From CAYUPI01 sp964446585 (GTDB lineage Bacteria; Verrucomicrobiota; Verrucomicrobiia; Limisphaerales; UBA8199): a stretch of 16,398 nt of DNA. The notes beneath the pieces are model-generated. The model did no database searches. It saw only the letters and a list, made by a program, of their open reading frames with translations, and was not told the DNA's origin. The translations under genes were made by a program, and so were the position numbers. Of this stretch, positions 6,414 through 14,300 are shown piece after piece (position 1 is the stretch's first letter; each line of letters starts with the position of its first letter). The stretch is from assembly GCA_964446585.1 (NCBI GenBank), contig CAYUPI010000091.1, positions 1 through 16,398 of the forward strand, given 5' to 3'.

Positions 6414-7391
6414 TCAGGCAGTTCCTGAGTCGATCAGCTCCGAGAACTTCTTGAGATCTATGTTTCCACCGGAAACGATGCCCACAATCGGTCCTGCGCC
6501 CGCTTGGCCGGTTAAGGCGGCGGCCAATGGCAAGGCGCCTGCACCTTCCGAGATGATGCGCGCCTTCTCCGCCATCAGTCGCATGGCGTTCCGGGTTTGT
6601 TCCAGGGTGACGACGATACTGCCGGCCAGCAGTGGTTTCATTCGTTGCCACATCCGTGGGAAGACGCTTTGACCACCGGCGCCGTCCACGAACGACGGTT
6701 TCCAATCCTTGAACTCCTGGGGAGAGCCCGCCGCCAGAGACCGCGCCATGGGAGCGGCCGTCTCCGGTTCCGCGCCCCAAATTCGGACCGACGGTTTGAG
6801 AGCTTTGATGGCGCTGCCGACGCCCGAGATGAGTCCGCCGCCGCCGATCGCCGCAATGACCGCAGCCGTGTCAGGCGCGTCTTCGAGTATTTCCAGACCC
6901 ATAGTGGCATGACCCGCGATGAAATGGTCGTCATCAAACGGATGGACGAAAGTGCCTTCCGCTCCCGGGAATGACCGCTGTTCGAGCGTCTGCCACGCGA
7001 CGGTGTACGACACGAGAATGAGCTTTGCCCCGAGCGCTTTCATTCGTTCGAGTTTGGCGGCCGGTGCCGTCTCGATCGCCACCACGGTGCAGGGCACGCC
7101 AGCCTTGCGTGCCGCGTAGGCGACGCCTTGACCGGCGTTTCCCGCGCTGATGGTCCACACGCCGCGCCGCCGCTCGGATTCAGGCAGCAGCGCGACGGCA
7201 TTGGCCGCCCCGCGCAGTTTGTAGGCGTTGATTGGCTGCAGGTTTTCGAGCTTGAGCCGGATGTCCGGAAAGCCCGGCCCCAATTCCAGGCGGACCAGCG
7301 GGGTGCGCACGATGGTTCCTGCGATACGCTCACGGGCTTCGCGTATCTCATTCAGTTCGATTGGACGGACAGGTTCGAGCATCGTCGGCAT
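6414..7391 (-). CDS. PLP-dependent threonine/serine dehydratase-family enzyme
   Basis: The 325-residue protein belongs to the fold-type II PLP enzymes that deaminate hydroxy amino acids such as threonine or serine to 2-oxo acids and ammonia. The PLP lysine is expected at Lys58 in NAYKLRGA, where the family usually has SFKxRGA. SAGNAGQG (residues 82-89) replaces the common SSGNHAQG substrate loop. The Gly-rich phosphate-binding loop is IGGGGLISG (182-190), and VSGGNIDL lies near the end. The length fits single-domain catabolic enzymes; there is no C-terminal ACT regulatory domain, which argues against a biosynthetic IlvA. The substrate is uncertain, with threo-3-hydroxyaspartate or another hydroxy amino acid possible. 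The gene stands alone, 219 nt upstream of the synthetase pair. Confidence 0.85.
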   Translation of the reverse strand: MPTMLEPVRPIELNEIREARERIAGTIVRTPLVRLELGPGFPDIRLKLENLQPINAYKLRGAANAVALLPESERRRGVWTISAGNAGQGVAYAARKAGVPCTVVAIETAPAAKLERMKALGAKLILVSYTVAWQTLEQRSFPGAEGTFVHPFDDDHFIAGHATMGLEILEDAPDTAAVIAAIGGGGLISGVGSAIKALKPSVRIWGAEPETAAPMARSLAAGSPQEFKDWKPSFVDGAGGQSVFPRMWQRMKPLLAGSIVVTLEQTRNAMRLMAEKARIISEGAGALPLAAALTGQAGAGPIVGIVSGGNIDLKKFSELIDSGTA

Positions 7392-7440
7392 GGTTCGTTC
7401 AAACTTCAGACTGGACCGCGAGCAGGCGAGGCCACTAAGC

Positions 7441-7516
7441 CAGCGGCAACAGCTCCTCGGCCGCCTTCTGATCGCCTTTTTCCACTCGCTGCGAAATGAG
7501 GCTGATAATCGCTCAC
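7441..7516 (-). pseudogene. Relic of an ECF sigma factor gene, N-terminal fragment
   Basis: On the minus strand it starts with GTGAGCGAT (compare MSE of the intact sigma at 15212). After a +1 frameshift it reads SQRVEKGDQKAAEELLPL, matching VQQGDPKAAEELLPL in the intact protein, and then hits a stop. DNA over about 75 bases aligns with the start of the intact gene with one inserted base. Everything beyond LLPL is missing. It is a decayed copy, not a functional gene. Confidence 0.65.
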
Positions 7517-7572
7517 GGAAATGTATCCAACATTAGCAAGACCGGAAAAGTACGAAAGTCTTCAAATGGCGG

Positions 7573-7614
7573 TGCCGCCAGCTTGCGCAGTTCCTCATCC
7601 ACCAGCGGCAGTAG
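7573..7614 (-). pseudogene. Relic of an ECF sigma factor gene, second fragment
   Basis: Fourteen codons read LLPLVDEELRKLAA, against LLPLVYDELRKLAA in the intact sigma at 14646-15212. The match stops abruptly on both sides. The fragment lies upstream, on the minus strand, of the other relic but encodes later residues, so the two are either pieces of tandem copies or parts of one rearranged gene. Confidence 0.55.
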
Positions 7615-7885
7615 TGGCACGCTTTACGCCCAAGTACGCCACGGTCGCGAAGTCTCGTCAGGAGAAATGGTTCTGGCCCGAGAGGCACACTTGCGGCTTT
7701 GGTCGTCTTGCGAGTCTGGCCTAGACCGGGATACGATCAAGGCGCCAGGAGTTCCAAGAACGCCCGCGCAAATGGTGAACGGCACACATCGTTGTCCTTG
7801 CCCAGGTGATGCATGTGGCTCAAACCATCTCGAGGGCGGCCAAAATAAGCAAGGAATGTGGGGTCTGCCTCCCAACGCTTCACAT

Positions 7886-7905
7886 CGACCACGGATTAAT
7901 ACGGA
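7886..7905. repeat. Short dispersed-type motif with an ACGGAT direct repeat
   Basis: CGACCACGGATTAATACGGA contains the ACGGAT start twice, 10 bp apart (7891 and 7901). A motif of this kind is familiar as an intergenic repeat in bacteria of this type, but only one copy is present in this window, so its repeated nature is not shown here. Confidence 0.25.
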
Positions 7906-8003
7906 TAGGAGACCAGGTTGCCCTTTCCGGCCAACAACCAAGGCAGTCGCAGCAGAGGATGGTAAGGGTTAACGCACTTCCAGACGACTGGCTGTCATAA
8001 ACA

Positions 8004-8483
8004 CTATTTCGACAGCCGGAAAAATAGTTTTCCTGTGGGCTGGGTAATCGTGACGCTGTTGATGCCGTTGCTGGTGCTGATGAAAAAGGCGATCGAGGTC
8101 CAGCCCGCCGGCGTCGCCGGGTTGGCGTTTTGCTGCAAGGTGTAATTGCCGGTGTCCGGCCAGGAGACGATGACGCTGCTGCCCGCATGGCTGATTGCCA
8201 GGTTGGGCAGCCCGGCTGTTTGCAGCACGGAAATCAGACCCCAAAACCCGCCGGCAAGAGAATAACCGCCGCCGGTCATCGTCCCGCCGGCATCGAGCTG
8301 GCCGATGGTGCCGCTGATAGAATAAACACTGCCCGTGCTCGTCCCGCCGCCACCGGCAATGGAGAACCAATCAATCGAGTAGGTTTGGGAAAAAGCTGAA
8401 AGTTGAAAGCTGAAAGCTGAAAGGAGCGGCAGCAACAGCGTAAGCCATCCTCCATTTTCCATTCTCCATCTTCGCGTTCTCAT
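8004..8483 (-). CDS. Small secreted protein of the IDWF-GGGGTSTG family (159 aa)
   Basis: A basic start (MRTRRWR) is followed by a hydrophobic run and LSAFSFQLSAFSQ, giving a signal peptide probably cleaved near residue 32. The mature part begins YSIDWFSIAGGGGTSTGSVYSISG and continues with a Gly-rich segment and GGFWG. The C-terminal half, about residues 90-159, is a small beta-rich module ending TGKLFFRLSK, resembling modules at the ends of other secreted proteins of this phylum. The function is unknown. The ATG overlaps the stop of the upstream S74 gene (ATGA), with a strong GGAGGT at 8489-8494 placed 5 nt before it, so the two are cotranslated. Two 7-bp tandem arrays lie inside the first 30 codons. 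Confidence 0.75.
   Translation of the reverse strand: MRTRRWRMENGGWLTLLLPLLSAFSFQLSAFSQTYSIDWFSIAGGGGTSTGSVYSISGTIGQLDAGGTMTGGGYSLAGGFWGLISVLQTAGLPNLAISHAGSSVIVSWPDTGNYTLQQNANPATPAGWTSIAFFISTSNGINSVTITQPTGKLFFRLSK
8395..8422. repeat. Heptamer array, 4 x GCTGAAA-type
   Basis: Four adjacent 7-mers read GCTGAAA, GTTGAAA, GCTGAAA, GCTGAAA on the + strand. The array is inside the signal-peptide coding part of the minus-strand gene at 8004-8483 and encodes its Ser/Phe/Leu-rich LSAFSFQLSAF segment. Because the unit is 7 bp, gain or loss of one copy shifts the reading frame. Confidence 0.8.
8445..8472. repeat. Heptamer array, 4 x CCATYYT-type
   Basis: Four adjacent 7-mers read CCATCCT, CCATTTT, CCATTCT, CCATCTT on the + strand. 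They lie 11 bases inside the start of the gene at 8004-8483 and encode its WRMENGGW stretch. The unit differs in sequence from the neighbouring GCTGAAA array but has the same length and copy number. Confidence 0.75.
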
Positions 8484-11101
8484 CGCGCACCTCCGTTCTT
8501 CTCGTTTAGTGAACGTTCGAGCTTTTCCAGCCGATCCTTCAATTCCGCGTTCTCGGATTCGAGATTTTGGATTCTGACTTCTGACTTCTCACTTCGCACG
8601 TCGACCTTCTCATTCAGCCCCTGGATCGCCGCCAGCGTCACGCCGTCGGGGTCAATAGTTGTGATCGTGGTATCGCCGCCGCCCAGGCCGAAGGCAGCGT
8701 AAAAGTCCTGCGCCACAGGTCCCATGTGCCGGCCATCGTTCATGGTTTTGAAGTTCCAGGTCGAGATCGGCAACCCGGCAACTTTGTCGAGGACCTCGCG
8801 CGGATCCACCGGCGCAAAATTCTCTTTCGCGTTGCGGTCGCTGGTGGTCACGAAGGCTGTGGCCGAGACGCCTCCGTTAACGTGCAGCTTGTTGGTCGGA
8901 CCGCTGGTGCCGATGCCCACGTTGCCGTTGGTGTCAATCAACAGCCGCGAAGCGCCGGCGGTGCGGTCGATGACTTGAAAAGTGCCAAACAAACCGAGGG
9001 TGCCACCGCCGCTACTTTGGAGAGTCCAACGACGCCCTACGGGGTCGGTGCTTTGCACGCTTATCTCCGCGTCACCAGCAGAGGCGACATGCAGCGCTGT
9101 GGCCGGTGAATTGGTTCCGACGCCCACGGCAGTGGCTGTGACGGTGCCGTTTACGTCGAGGGTCGTCGCCGGATTGATTTTGCCGATGCCGACGAAGTTG
9201 TTAGTGTTAACGGCAATCGCCGAAGCCCCTGCCGCTGTCTGGAGCAAGAGCTTCCCTGCCGAACGCAACACCGCGTCGCCGTCGAGAGCGTCGGCGCTGA
9301 ATTGTCCTGAATCGTGCGCCAGGCCGAACCAACCGCGAGTGCCGCTGGCGTTCTTGAGTTTGAATGCGCCGGAGGCACTGCTGGCGTCCAGGCTAACGCC
9401 GCCGCCGACTACCGAATTGCTGAACGTGTTCTGTCCGGTGAAGGTCTGGTTACCATTCAGGAGGGCGACATTGGACGAGAGCCGCACATCGGCCACCGTG
9501 CCGCTGCTCAATTCTGATGCATTGAGCGAGGTGAGCCCCGCGCCATTTCCGGCAATCGAATTGGCGGCATTGTTCAGGGTCAGTGCGTTGCCGTAAGTTC
9601 CGGCAAGCCGCGCGTCCGACACAGTGCCAGTGGTTAACTGCGATGCATCGAGAGAAGTCAGCCCGCCGCCGTTGCCTGAAATGTTGTTGGCGGCATTATT
9701 CAACGTGAGCGCGCTGGAGTATGTTCCGGCAAGCCGCGCGTCCGACACAGTTCCGGTGGTCAACTGCGAGGCGTTGAGAGAAGTCAACCCGCTACCGTTG
9801 CCGCTGAACGCGCCGCTGGTGATGGCGGAAGCGTTCAATCCGGTCAGTCCGCTGCCATCGCCCATAAACGTGCCGCTGGCCAGCACATTGCCGACCACGT
9901 GCAGTCTGGCCTGGGGAAGATTGGTGCCGACGCCAACGTTGCCGGAAAAACCCGGAGCGCTGACAGTCAGTATGGTGCCAGTCGCCGTGGGAGCGACGTA
10001 CGTCTTAAACAAATAATCAAAAAGCGGGTTAATGTCCGACCTTCCACTAGGATAAGGGTTGCTGTCATGCTGGTAAACCCAAGTGACCTGCGACACCGGA
10101 ACACTGAACCGGATGGTGTATTTGCTGCCCGACTGCACCGGGGGCGGCACGCTGAGCGGAAACGATTGAAAGGTGCTGAACACATTCGAAAAAATGACGG
10201 ATTGGGTAGCCAGCAAGGCTCCGTTCGTGCCCTCGCCCGCGTAGATGCGGATTGTGCCCGGCGAGCTGCTCCCTGAGAGGAGGGGCGTACCGACTTCCAG
10301 GTCAATCCTGGCGAGCGCCCCCGATTGCCCCGCGGTGAAGGACTGCCAGTTGTCCGGACCGCCACCGGCGTGGTCGAATGTGCTCTGCTGCTGGTCGAGG
10401 GCTCCGGGCCCGGCAATCAAGGCATCTGACACTTGCTGGTTGCCGGAGAAGATATTGCCGCCCGCGCGCAGTGCCACGTTGGTGGAGAGCTGGGCGTCAC
10501 CCACGGTTCCGGTCAGAGTGGCCGCGTTGAGATTGGTCAATCCCCCGCCGTCGCCGCTGAAGCTGCCGTAGAAATTGTTTGAAGTGTTGCTGAAATCAAC
10601 CACGCCGTTGAAGGTCAGGTTCGCATTGAGCCGCGCGATATTGGCCGAGAGCTGGCCGTCGGAAACCGATCCGGTGAAACTCGTGGCCTTGGCCGCGCGC
10701 GTGGCGTACGGCGTGGCGGCCAGTTGCTGGCGCGGAGTCAACGTTTGGAATGCGCCTGCGCTGCCATTGGTGCGCACGCCAATCTCCAGCCAGCGGTCCG
10801 CCCCCGTAAAGGGGCTTGCGCCGAAATCGAGCGTCACCGTGAACAGCCCGTTGCTTACGCTGGTCGGTGCGTTGGTCAGCAGCCCGCCCTGCACACCGCC
10901 GCCGGTGAGAGCGTCGTAAATGGTGAATTGCAAATCGTAATTGCCGTCGGCGGGATTTGCGCCGTCATTGAGCCGGCCTTGATAGGTAAAAGCGGAGCTC
11001 TGGCCCAGCGCTGAAAGTTGAATAGTCGAGGTTGCAAGGCCGAGCGGCAACAAGAGCGTTGCGCGGATCAGGAGTAAAGCAGCGGGTGTCGTACTTTTCA
11101 T
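8480..11101 (-). CDS. Secreted tail-fibre-like protein with a C-terminal S74 chaperone domain (873 aa)
   Basis: The frame is open from a TTG at 11206, but ATG at 11101 begins a clean signal peptide (MKSTTPAALLL to LSALGQS) and is preferred; the alternative adds 35 polar residues. After SAFTYQGRLNDGANPADGNYDLQF, a domain common in Verrucomicrobia surface proteins, come repetitive beta-strand modules (GNGSGLTSLNASQLTTGTVSDARL, three units of 42 residues near 9475-9805) like phage fibre shafts. Residues about 750-835 form the Peptidase_S74 intramolecular chaperone, with Ser754 and Lys759 in SDRNAK matching the Ser/Lys spacing of endosialidase autocleavage (Ser911 and Lys916). A short coiled coil (LESENAELKDRLEKLERS) ends the protein. 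It is probably a trimeric surface fibre that folds and cleaves itself. No phage genes are nearby, so it is likely cellular. Confidence 0.85.
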   Translation of the reverse strand: MKSTTPAALLLIRATLLLPLGLATSTIQLSALGQSSAFTYQGRLNDGANPADGNYDLQFTIYDALTGGGVQGGLLTNAPTSVSNGLFTVTLDFGASPFTGADRWLEIGVRTNGSAGAFQTLTPRQQLAATPYATRAAKATSFTGSVSDGQLSANIARLNANLTFNGVVDFSNTSNNFYGSFSGDGGGLTNLNAATLTGTVGDAQLSTNVALRAGGNIFSGNQQVSDALIAGPGALDQQQSTFDHAGGGPDNWQSFTAGQSGALARIDLEVGTPLLSGSSSPGTIRIYAGEGTNGALLATQSVIFSNVFSTFQSFPLSVPPPVQSGSKYTIRFSVPVSQVTWVYQHDSNPYPSGRSDINPLFDYLFKTYVAPTATGTILTVSAPGFSGNVGVGTNLPQARLHVVGNVLASGTFMGDGSGLTGLNASAITSGAFSGNGSGLTSLNASQLTTGTVSDARLAGTYSSALTLNNAANNISGNGGGLTSLDASQLTTGTVSDARLAGTYGNALTLNNAANSIAGNGAGLTSLNASELSSGTVADVRLSSNVALLNGNQTFTGQNTFSNSVVGGGVSLDASSASGAFKLKNASGTRGWFGLAHDSGQFSADALDGDAVLRSAGKLLLQTAAGASAIAVNTNNFVGIGKINPATTLDVNGTVTATAVGVGTNSPATALHVASAGDAEISVQSTDPVGRRWTLQSSGGGTLGLFGTFQVIDRTAGASRLLIDTNGNVGIGTSGPTNKLHVNGGVSATAFVTTSDRNAKENFAPVDPREVLDKVAGLPISTWNFKTMNDGRHMGPVAQDFYAAFGLGGGDTTITTIDPDGVTLAAIQGLNEKVDVRSEKSEVRIQNLESENAELKDRLEKLERSLNEKNGGAR
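8572..8599. repeat. Heptamer array, 4 x TTCTGAC-type
   Basis: Four adjacent 7-mers read TTCTGAC, TTCTGAC, TTCTCAC, TTCGCAC on the + strand. They encode VRSEKSEVRI at the beginning of the C-terminal coiled coil of the S74 protein, just after LNEKVD. This is the third distinct heptamer family within 210 bp. Confidence 0.75.
9475..9805. repeat. 126-bp direct repeats inside the S74 gene
   Basis: CGGCAAGCCGCGCGTCCGAC occurs at 9601 and 9727, exactly 126 bp apart. A diverged third unit sits another 126 bp to the left, near 9475. The units encode 42-residue modules of the fibre shaft (GLTSLNASQL, TGTVSDARLAGTY, LTLNNAAN). They are coding duplications, not a CRISPR array. Confidence 0.8.
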
Positions 11102-11357
11102 AAATGCAGAGTGTGGCGGCTGCGCCGTATCAGATTGATCAGAAGGTTTCTTTGTTTTGTTGGCGTTCGAGCGCCTCTGTCCCTCAGTGCGCCGTTTCGT
11201 GTCCAAAACGATCAGGTAAAGTGAATTCTCTCGTAGGAGGCGGAAAAGCGTAGAGGACTACAGCAGGCTCAGATGCGCTCGCGACCAGCAGAGGGGTTGA
11301 GAATTCCGCCAGGTTCTGGATTGCGCCAGCCCCTCTGGCGCTTTGGTTTCCACGCCG
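11102..11357 (-). other. Intergenic region between kinase and S74 gene
   Basis: Counting from the preferred S74 start, 256 bases separate it from the kinase stop. The kinase-proximal part contains a large inverted repeat (11289-11337). The part at 11102-11206 is open in the S74 frame but lacks signal-peptide character. I could not identify a convincing promoter, so it is not clear whether the S74 gene is cotranscribed with the kinase gene. Confidence 0.4.
11289..11337 (-). terminator. Inverted repeat after the kinase gene
   Basis: CAGAGGGG (11289-11296) and CCCCTCTG (11330-11337) form a perfect 8-bp stem. The enclosed 33 nt can form a smaller inner hairpin through CTGG and CCAG. It lies 21 nt past the kinase stop on the minus strand. 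No T-run follows, so it may be a transcript-stabilising or Rho-assisted end rather than an intrinsic terminator. Confidence 0.4.
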
Positions 11358-14300
11358 TTACTCCGTTTTCCAGAGCGTCACGATGCCGTCAGCACCGGCC
11401 GCAGCGATAGTTTTTCCATCTGGGCTGAATAGGGCATGCCAGGCCTTGACACCGCCAGGCAGGGGAAGAGTTAACAGTTCGGCGCCGGACTTCAATTCCC
11501 ACACCTTAACCTGTCCATCAAAGCTACAGGAAACCAGGCGGCTGCCGTCGGGATGGAAGCTCACGCCCGAGACGGATGCGGTATGACCGCTCAAGATTCG
11601 GCGGACGCGCCCAGAAGCAGGGACATTCCACAGGCTCACGGTGCCGTCCTGGTCGCCGGTGGCGAGCCATTTGCCGTCCGGGCTGAAGGCGGCGCAGCGT
11701 TCCGGGTTGGCGGGAGACTCCCAGAGTTTGCGCAAGCCATCGGTTGACCAGACACTCAACTTTACCTTTTGGCAGATCGCGAGCAGGCGACCGTCGCGCG
11801 AAATGGCCAGTCCGTCTAGGATATTGTCTCCCCCCAGATCATTGATCGCGTTCAACCGCTTCCCTGTCGTCGCGTCAAGGACAGTCACTGTGCCCCGGTG
11901 GCTGGCGATGTAAAGTTTCCGGGCGTCCGGAGAATAGACAAGCCAATAGGCATCCCTGGCTGGCGCGAGAGAAGTTTGCCAAAGCATACGCCGGGAGGCA
12001 GGGTCCCAGACCTGGACCATACGGTCGAAGCTGGTGGTGGCAACGCGGCCGTCAGGGCCGGAAGCCACGGCGAACGCACTCGCGAGGTGATTAGTGTAAA
12101 TGCCCGCCAACTGGTTGTCGCGAGCATTCCAGACAAAGACCTGGCGATCCATGCCGGCGGCAAGGAGCCATTGACTTTCGGGAGTAAAGGCCAGGGTGCG
12201 CAAGACGTTGGGATAACCTTTAAGCTGCTGCAGGCTGGAAGGTCCGGTTTGCCAGATACTGAGCTTACCGTCCCTTGCGCCGGAAAAAACACGGCCATCC
12301 GGGAGCAATTCGGCCCATTGAGCGCGGGCGGAAAAGCGGTCGAGCTCGGAGCGCCGATTCAGGTTCCAGAGGTGAAGCGTGCCGGTGTCATCGCGCACGA
12401 GAAGCTGCCGGCCGTCGGTGCTGAATGATACAGCATTGGCGGTGTTGCCGAGTTCAAGGGAACCTTCCTCCTCAAGACTCCAGAGCCGGAAATCGCGTGC
12501 GCCACCTTCAGGTGAGGAGCTTCCGACGGCCAGGTTGCGACCGTCGGGACTGAACTTCAACAGATTGACAACTCCTTCGTGCGTCTGAAACGAGCGCTTT
12601 ACGGCGCCTGAGGAAATGTCGAGCAACTGGACGCTGCTCGCGGCAGTTCCCACGGCGAGGGTTTTGTTATCCGGCGAAAAGGCGAGGGCGTGGACCGGCG
12701 CGGTTGTGGAGAAGCTCCGGAGGTGGCGACCGGTTTCTGGATTCCACAAATGAATGGTGCTGTCGTTGCCGCCGGAAGCCAACTCCTGACTGTCGGCAGA
12801 CCAGCCAAGCGCATCGACAAAGCCGCCGTGTTTCATCGTGGCCACACGCTCCCCCGCGCGCATACTCCAAACGCTGATGGCCCCGTCTCGTCTGTCGAGC
12901 GTGGCCAGGTAATCATCACGAGTCGAGACTACGAAATAGGAGTACCACTGGACACTGAATGGGATGTCGAGAAGCCATTGCCCACTGGGAAAATCGCGGA
13001 TTTGAATAACGTCACCTGCGGCTATTGCGGCCAGACGCCCATCAGCCGAAAGCATGGCACCGACAAGATTGGTGGCGGTAAGGATTACTGTTTCGTTCCA
13101 TCGATTGGCCTGTCTCTGGAGAAAATCCCATTCCCAATGCCGTAGAGCGGGCGGACATCGATCGAGCAGGGCGACCATCTGTGCGGTTTGACCGGCCTGC
13201 CAGGCGGTGCCAGCAAGGTTGAGTTCGGAAACGTACAGACGCTCGCGATATTCCTGATTCGCGCGGTGTTGCACAAAAATTACGACCCCTACGCCAGAGA
13301 GCAGCACGAGCAATATGAGAGCGCCTGCGGCAAAGGCCAACCTGTTCCGGCGAACGGTTTTCTGAACGCGATATAGGGCGCTGGGTGGCCGCGCCGCGAC
13401 CGGTTCATTGGCGAGGTAGCGCTGGAGATCCAACGCCAGCCCGTTAGCCGTTTCGTAACGGCGCGCGCGATCCTTCTCCAGGCACTTCATGACGATCCAG
13501 TCCAGATCGCCGCGGATCAGGTGGGTAAGTTTCACCGCGTCGGTCTGCCGGCGTTGCGCCGTCGTCGTGAGCTCCACCGCAGGCAGGGTCTTGAACCTGG
13601 TCGAGGGTTTGACCGGTTCCTTTTCGCGGATGAGCTGCCGCAGCGCGTCCAGCCCGCCCTTCATCATCTCCTTCGCGTCAAAAGGCGTCTGGCCCACCAA
13701 CAGTTCGTAGAGCAAAACCCCCAGCGAATAGATGTCGCTCCGGGTATCGATATCGAGTCCGCTGGTCTCGGCCTGCTCGGGGCTGATGTAGGCTGGGGTG
13801 CCGATGAACTGCTGGAACTGGGTGAACAGGGTCTTATCGGTCAGTTCGCCTTGAGTCGCTTTGGCGATGCCGAAGTCAATCACCTTCGGCACCGGCACGC
13901 CGTCGTGTAATGTGACCAAAACGTTCGAGGGTTTGATATCACGATGGATGATACCCTTCTGGTGCGCATGTTGAATGGCCTGGCAAACGAGGATGAACAA
14001 CTTCAGCCGTTCGCGCATCGGCAGGGCGTTCTTGTCGCAGTATTCGGTGATCTTGCTGCCGCGCACCAGTTCCATGACGAAGTACGGCCGGCCGGTGTCA
14101 GTAGCACCAGCGTCGAGGACCTTGGCAATGTTCGGATGGTCCATGAGCGCCAGCGCCTGACGTTCGGCCTCGAACCGGGCGACGATTTGCCGCGTGTCCA
14201 TGCCCAGCTTGATGATTTTGAGCGCGACGCGTCGTTTGACCGGCTCACGCTGTTCGGTCATCCAGACTTCGCCGAAGCCGCCTTCGCCGATTTTCTCCAG

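Larger units (their letters stand above)
7392..8003. other. Gene-free region with decayed fragments
   Basis: These 612 bases contain no intact gene. Two fragments of ECF sigma genes are readable on the minus strand (7441-7516 and 7573-7614). A dispersed-repeat-like phrase is seen at 7886-7905. The rest gives open frames on both strands without recognisable domains. The region looks like a site of past insertions and deletions. Confidence 0.55.

Noticed and set aside
7496..7972. + strand frame containing MVLAREAHLRLW, similar to ALVHEAWLRL of the sigma factor
   Set aside because: It is on the opposite strand to the other sigma relics, the surrounding residues do not match region 2, and the similarity is only about nine residues. 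It is probably chance.
9475..9852. Regular direct repeats resembling a CRISPR array
   Set aside because: The 126-bp units are in frame, encode 42-residue fibre-shaft modules and have no short-repeat and unique-spacer structure.
11102..11206. 35-residue N-terminal extension of the S74 protein from a TTG start
   Set aside because: The extension is polar and would place a clear signal peptide inside the protein. The ATG at 11101 gives a standard secreted precursor.
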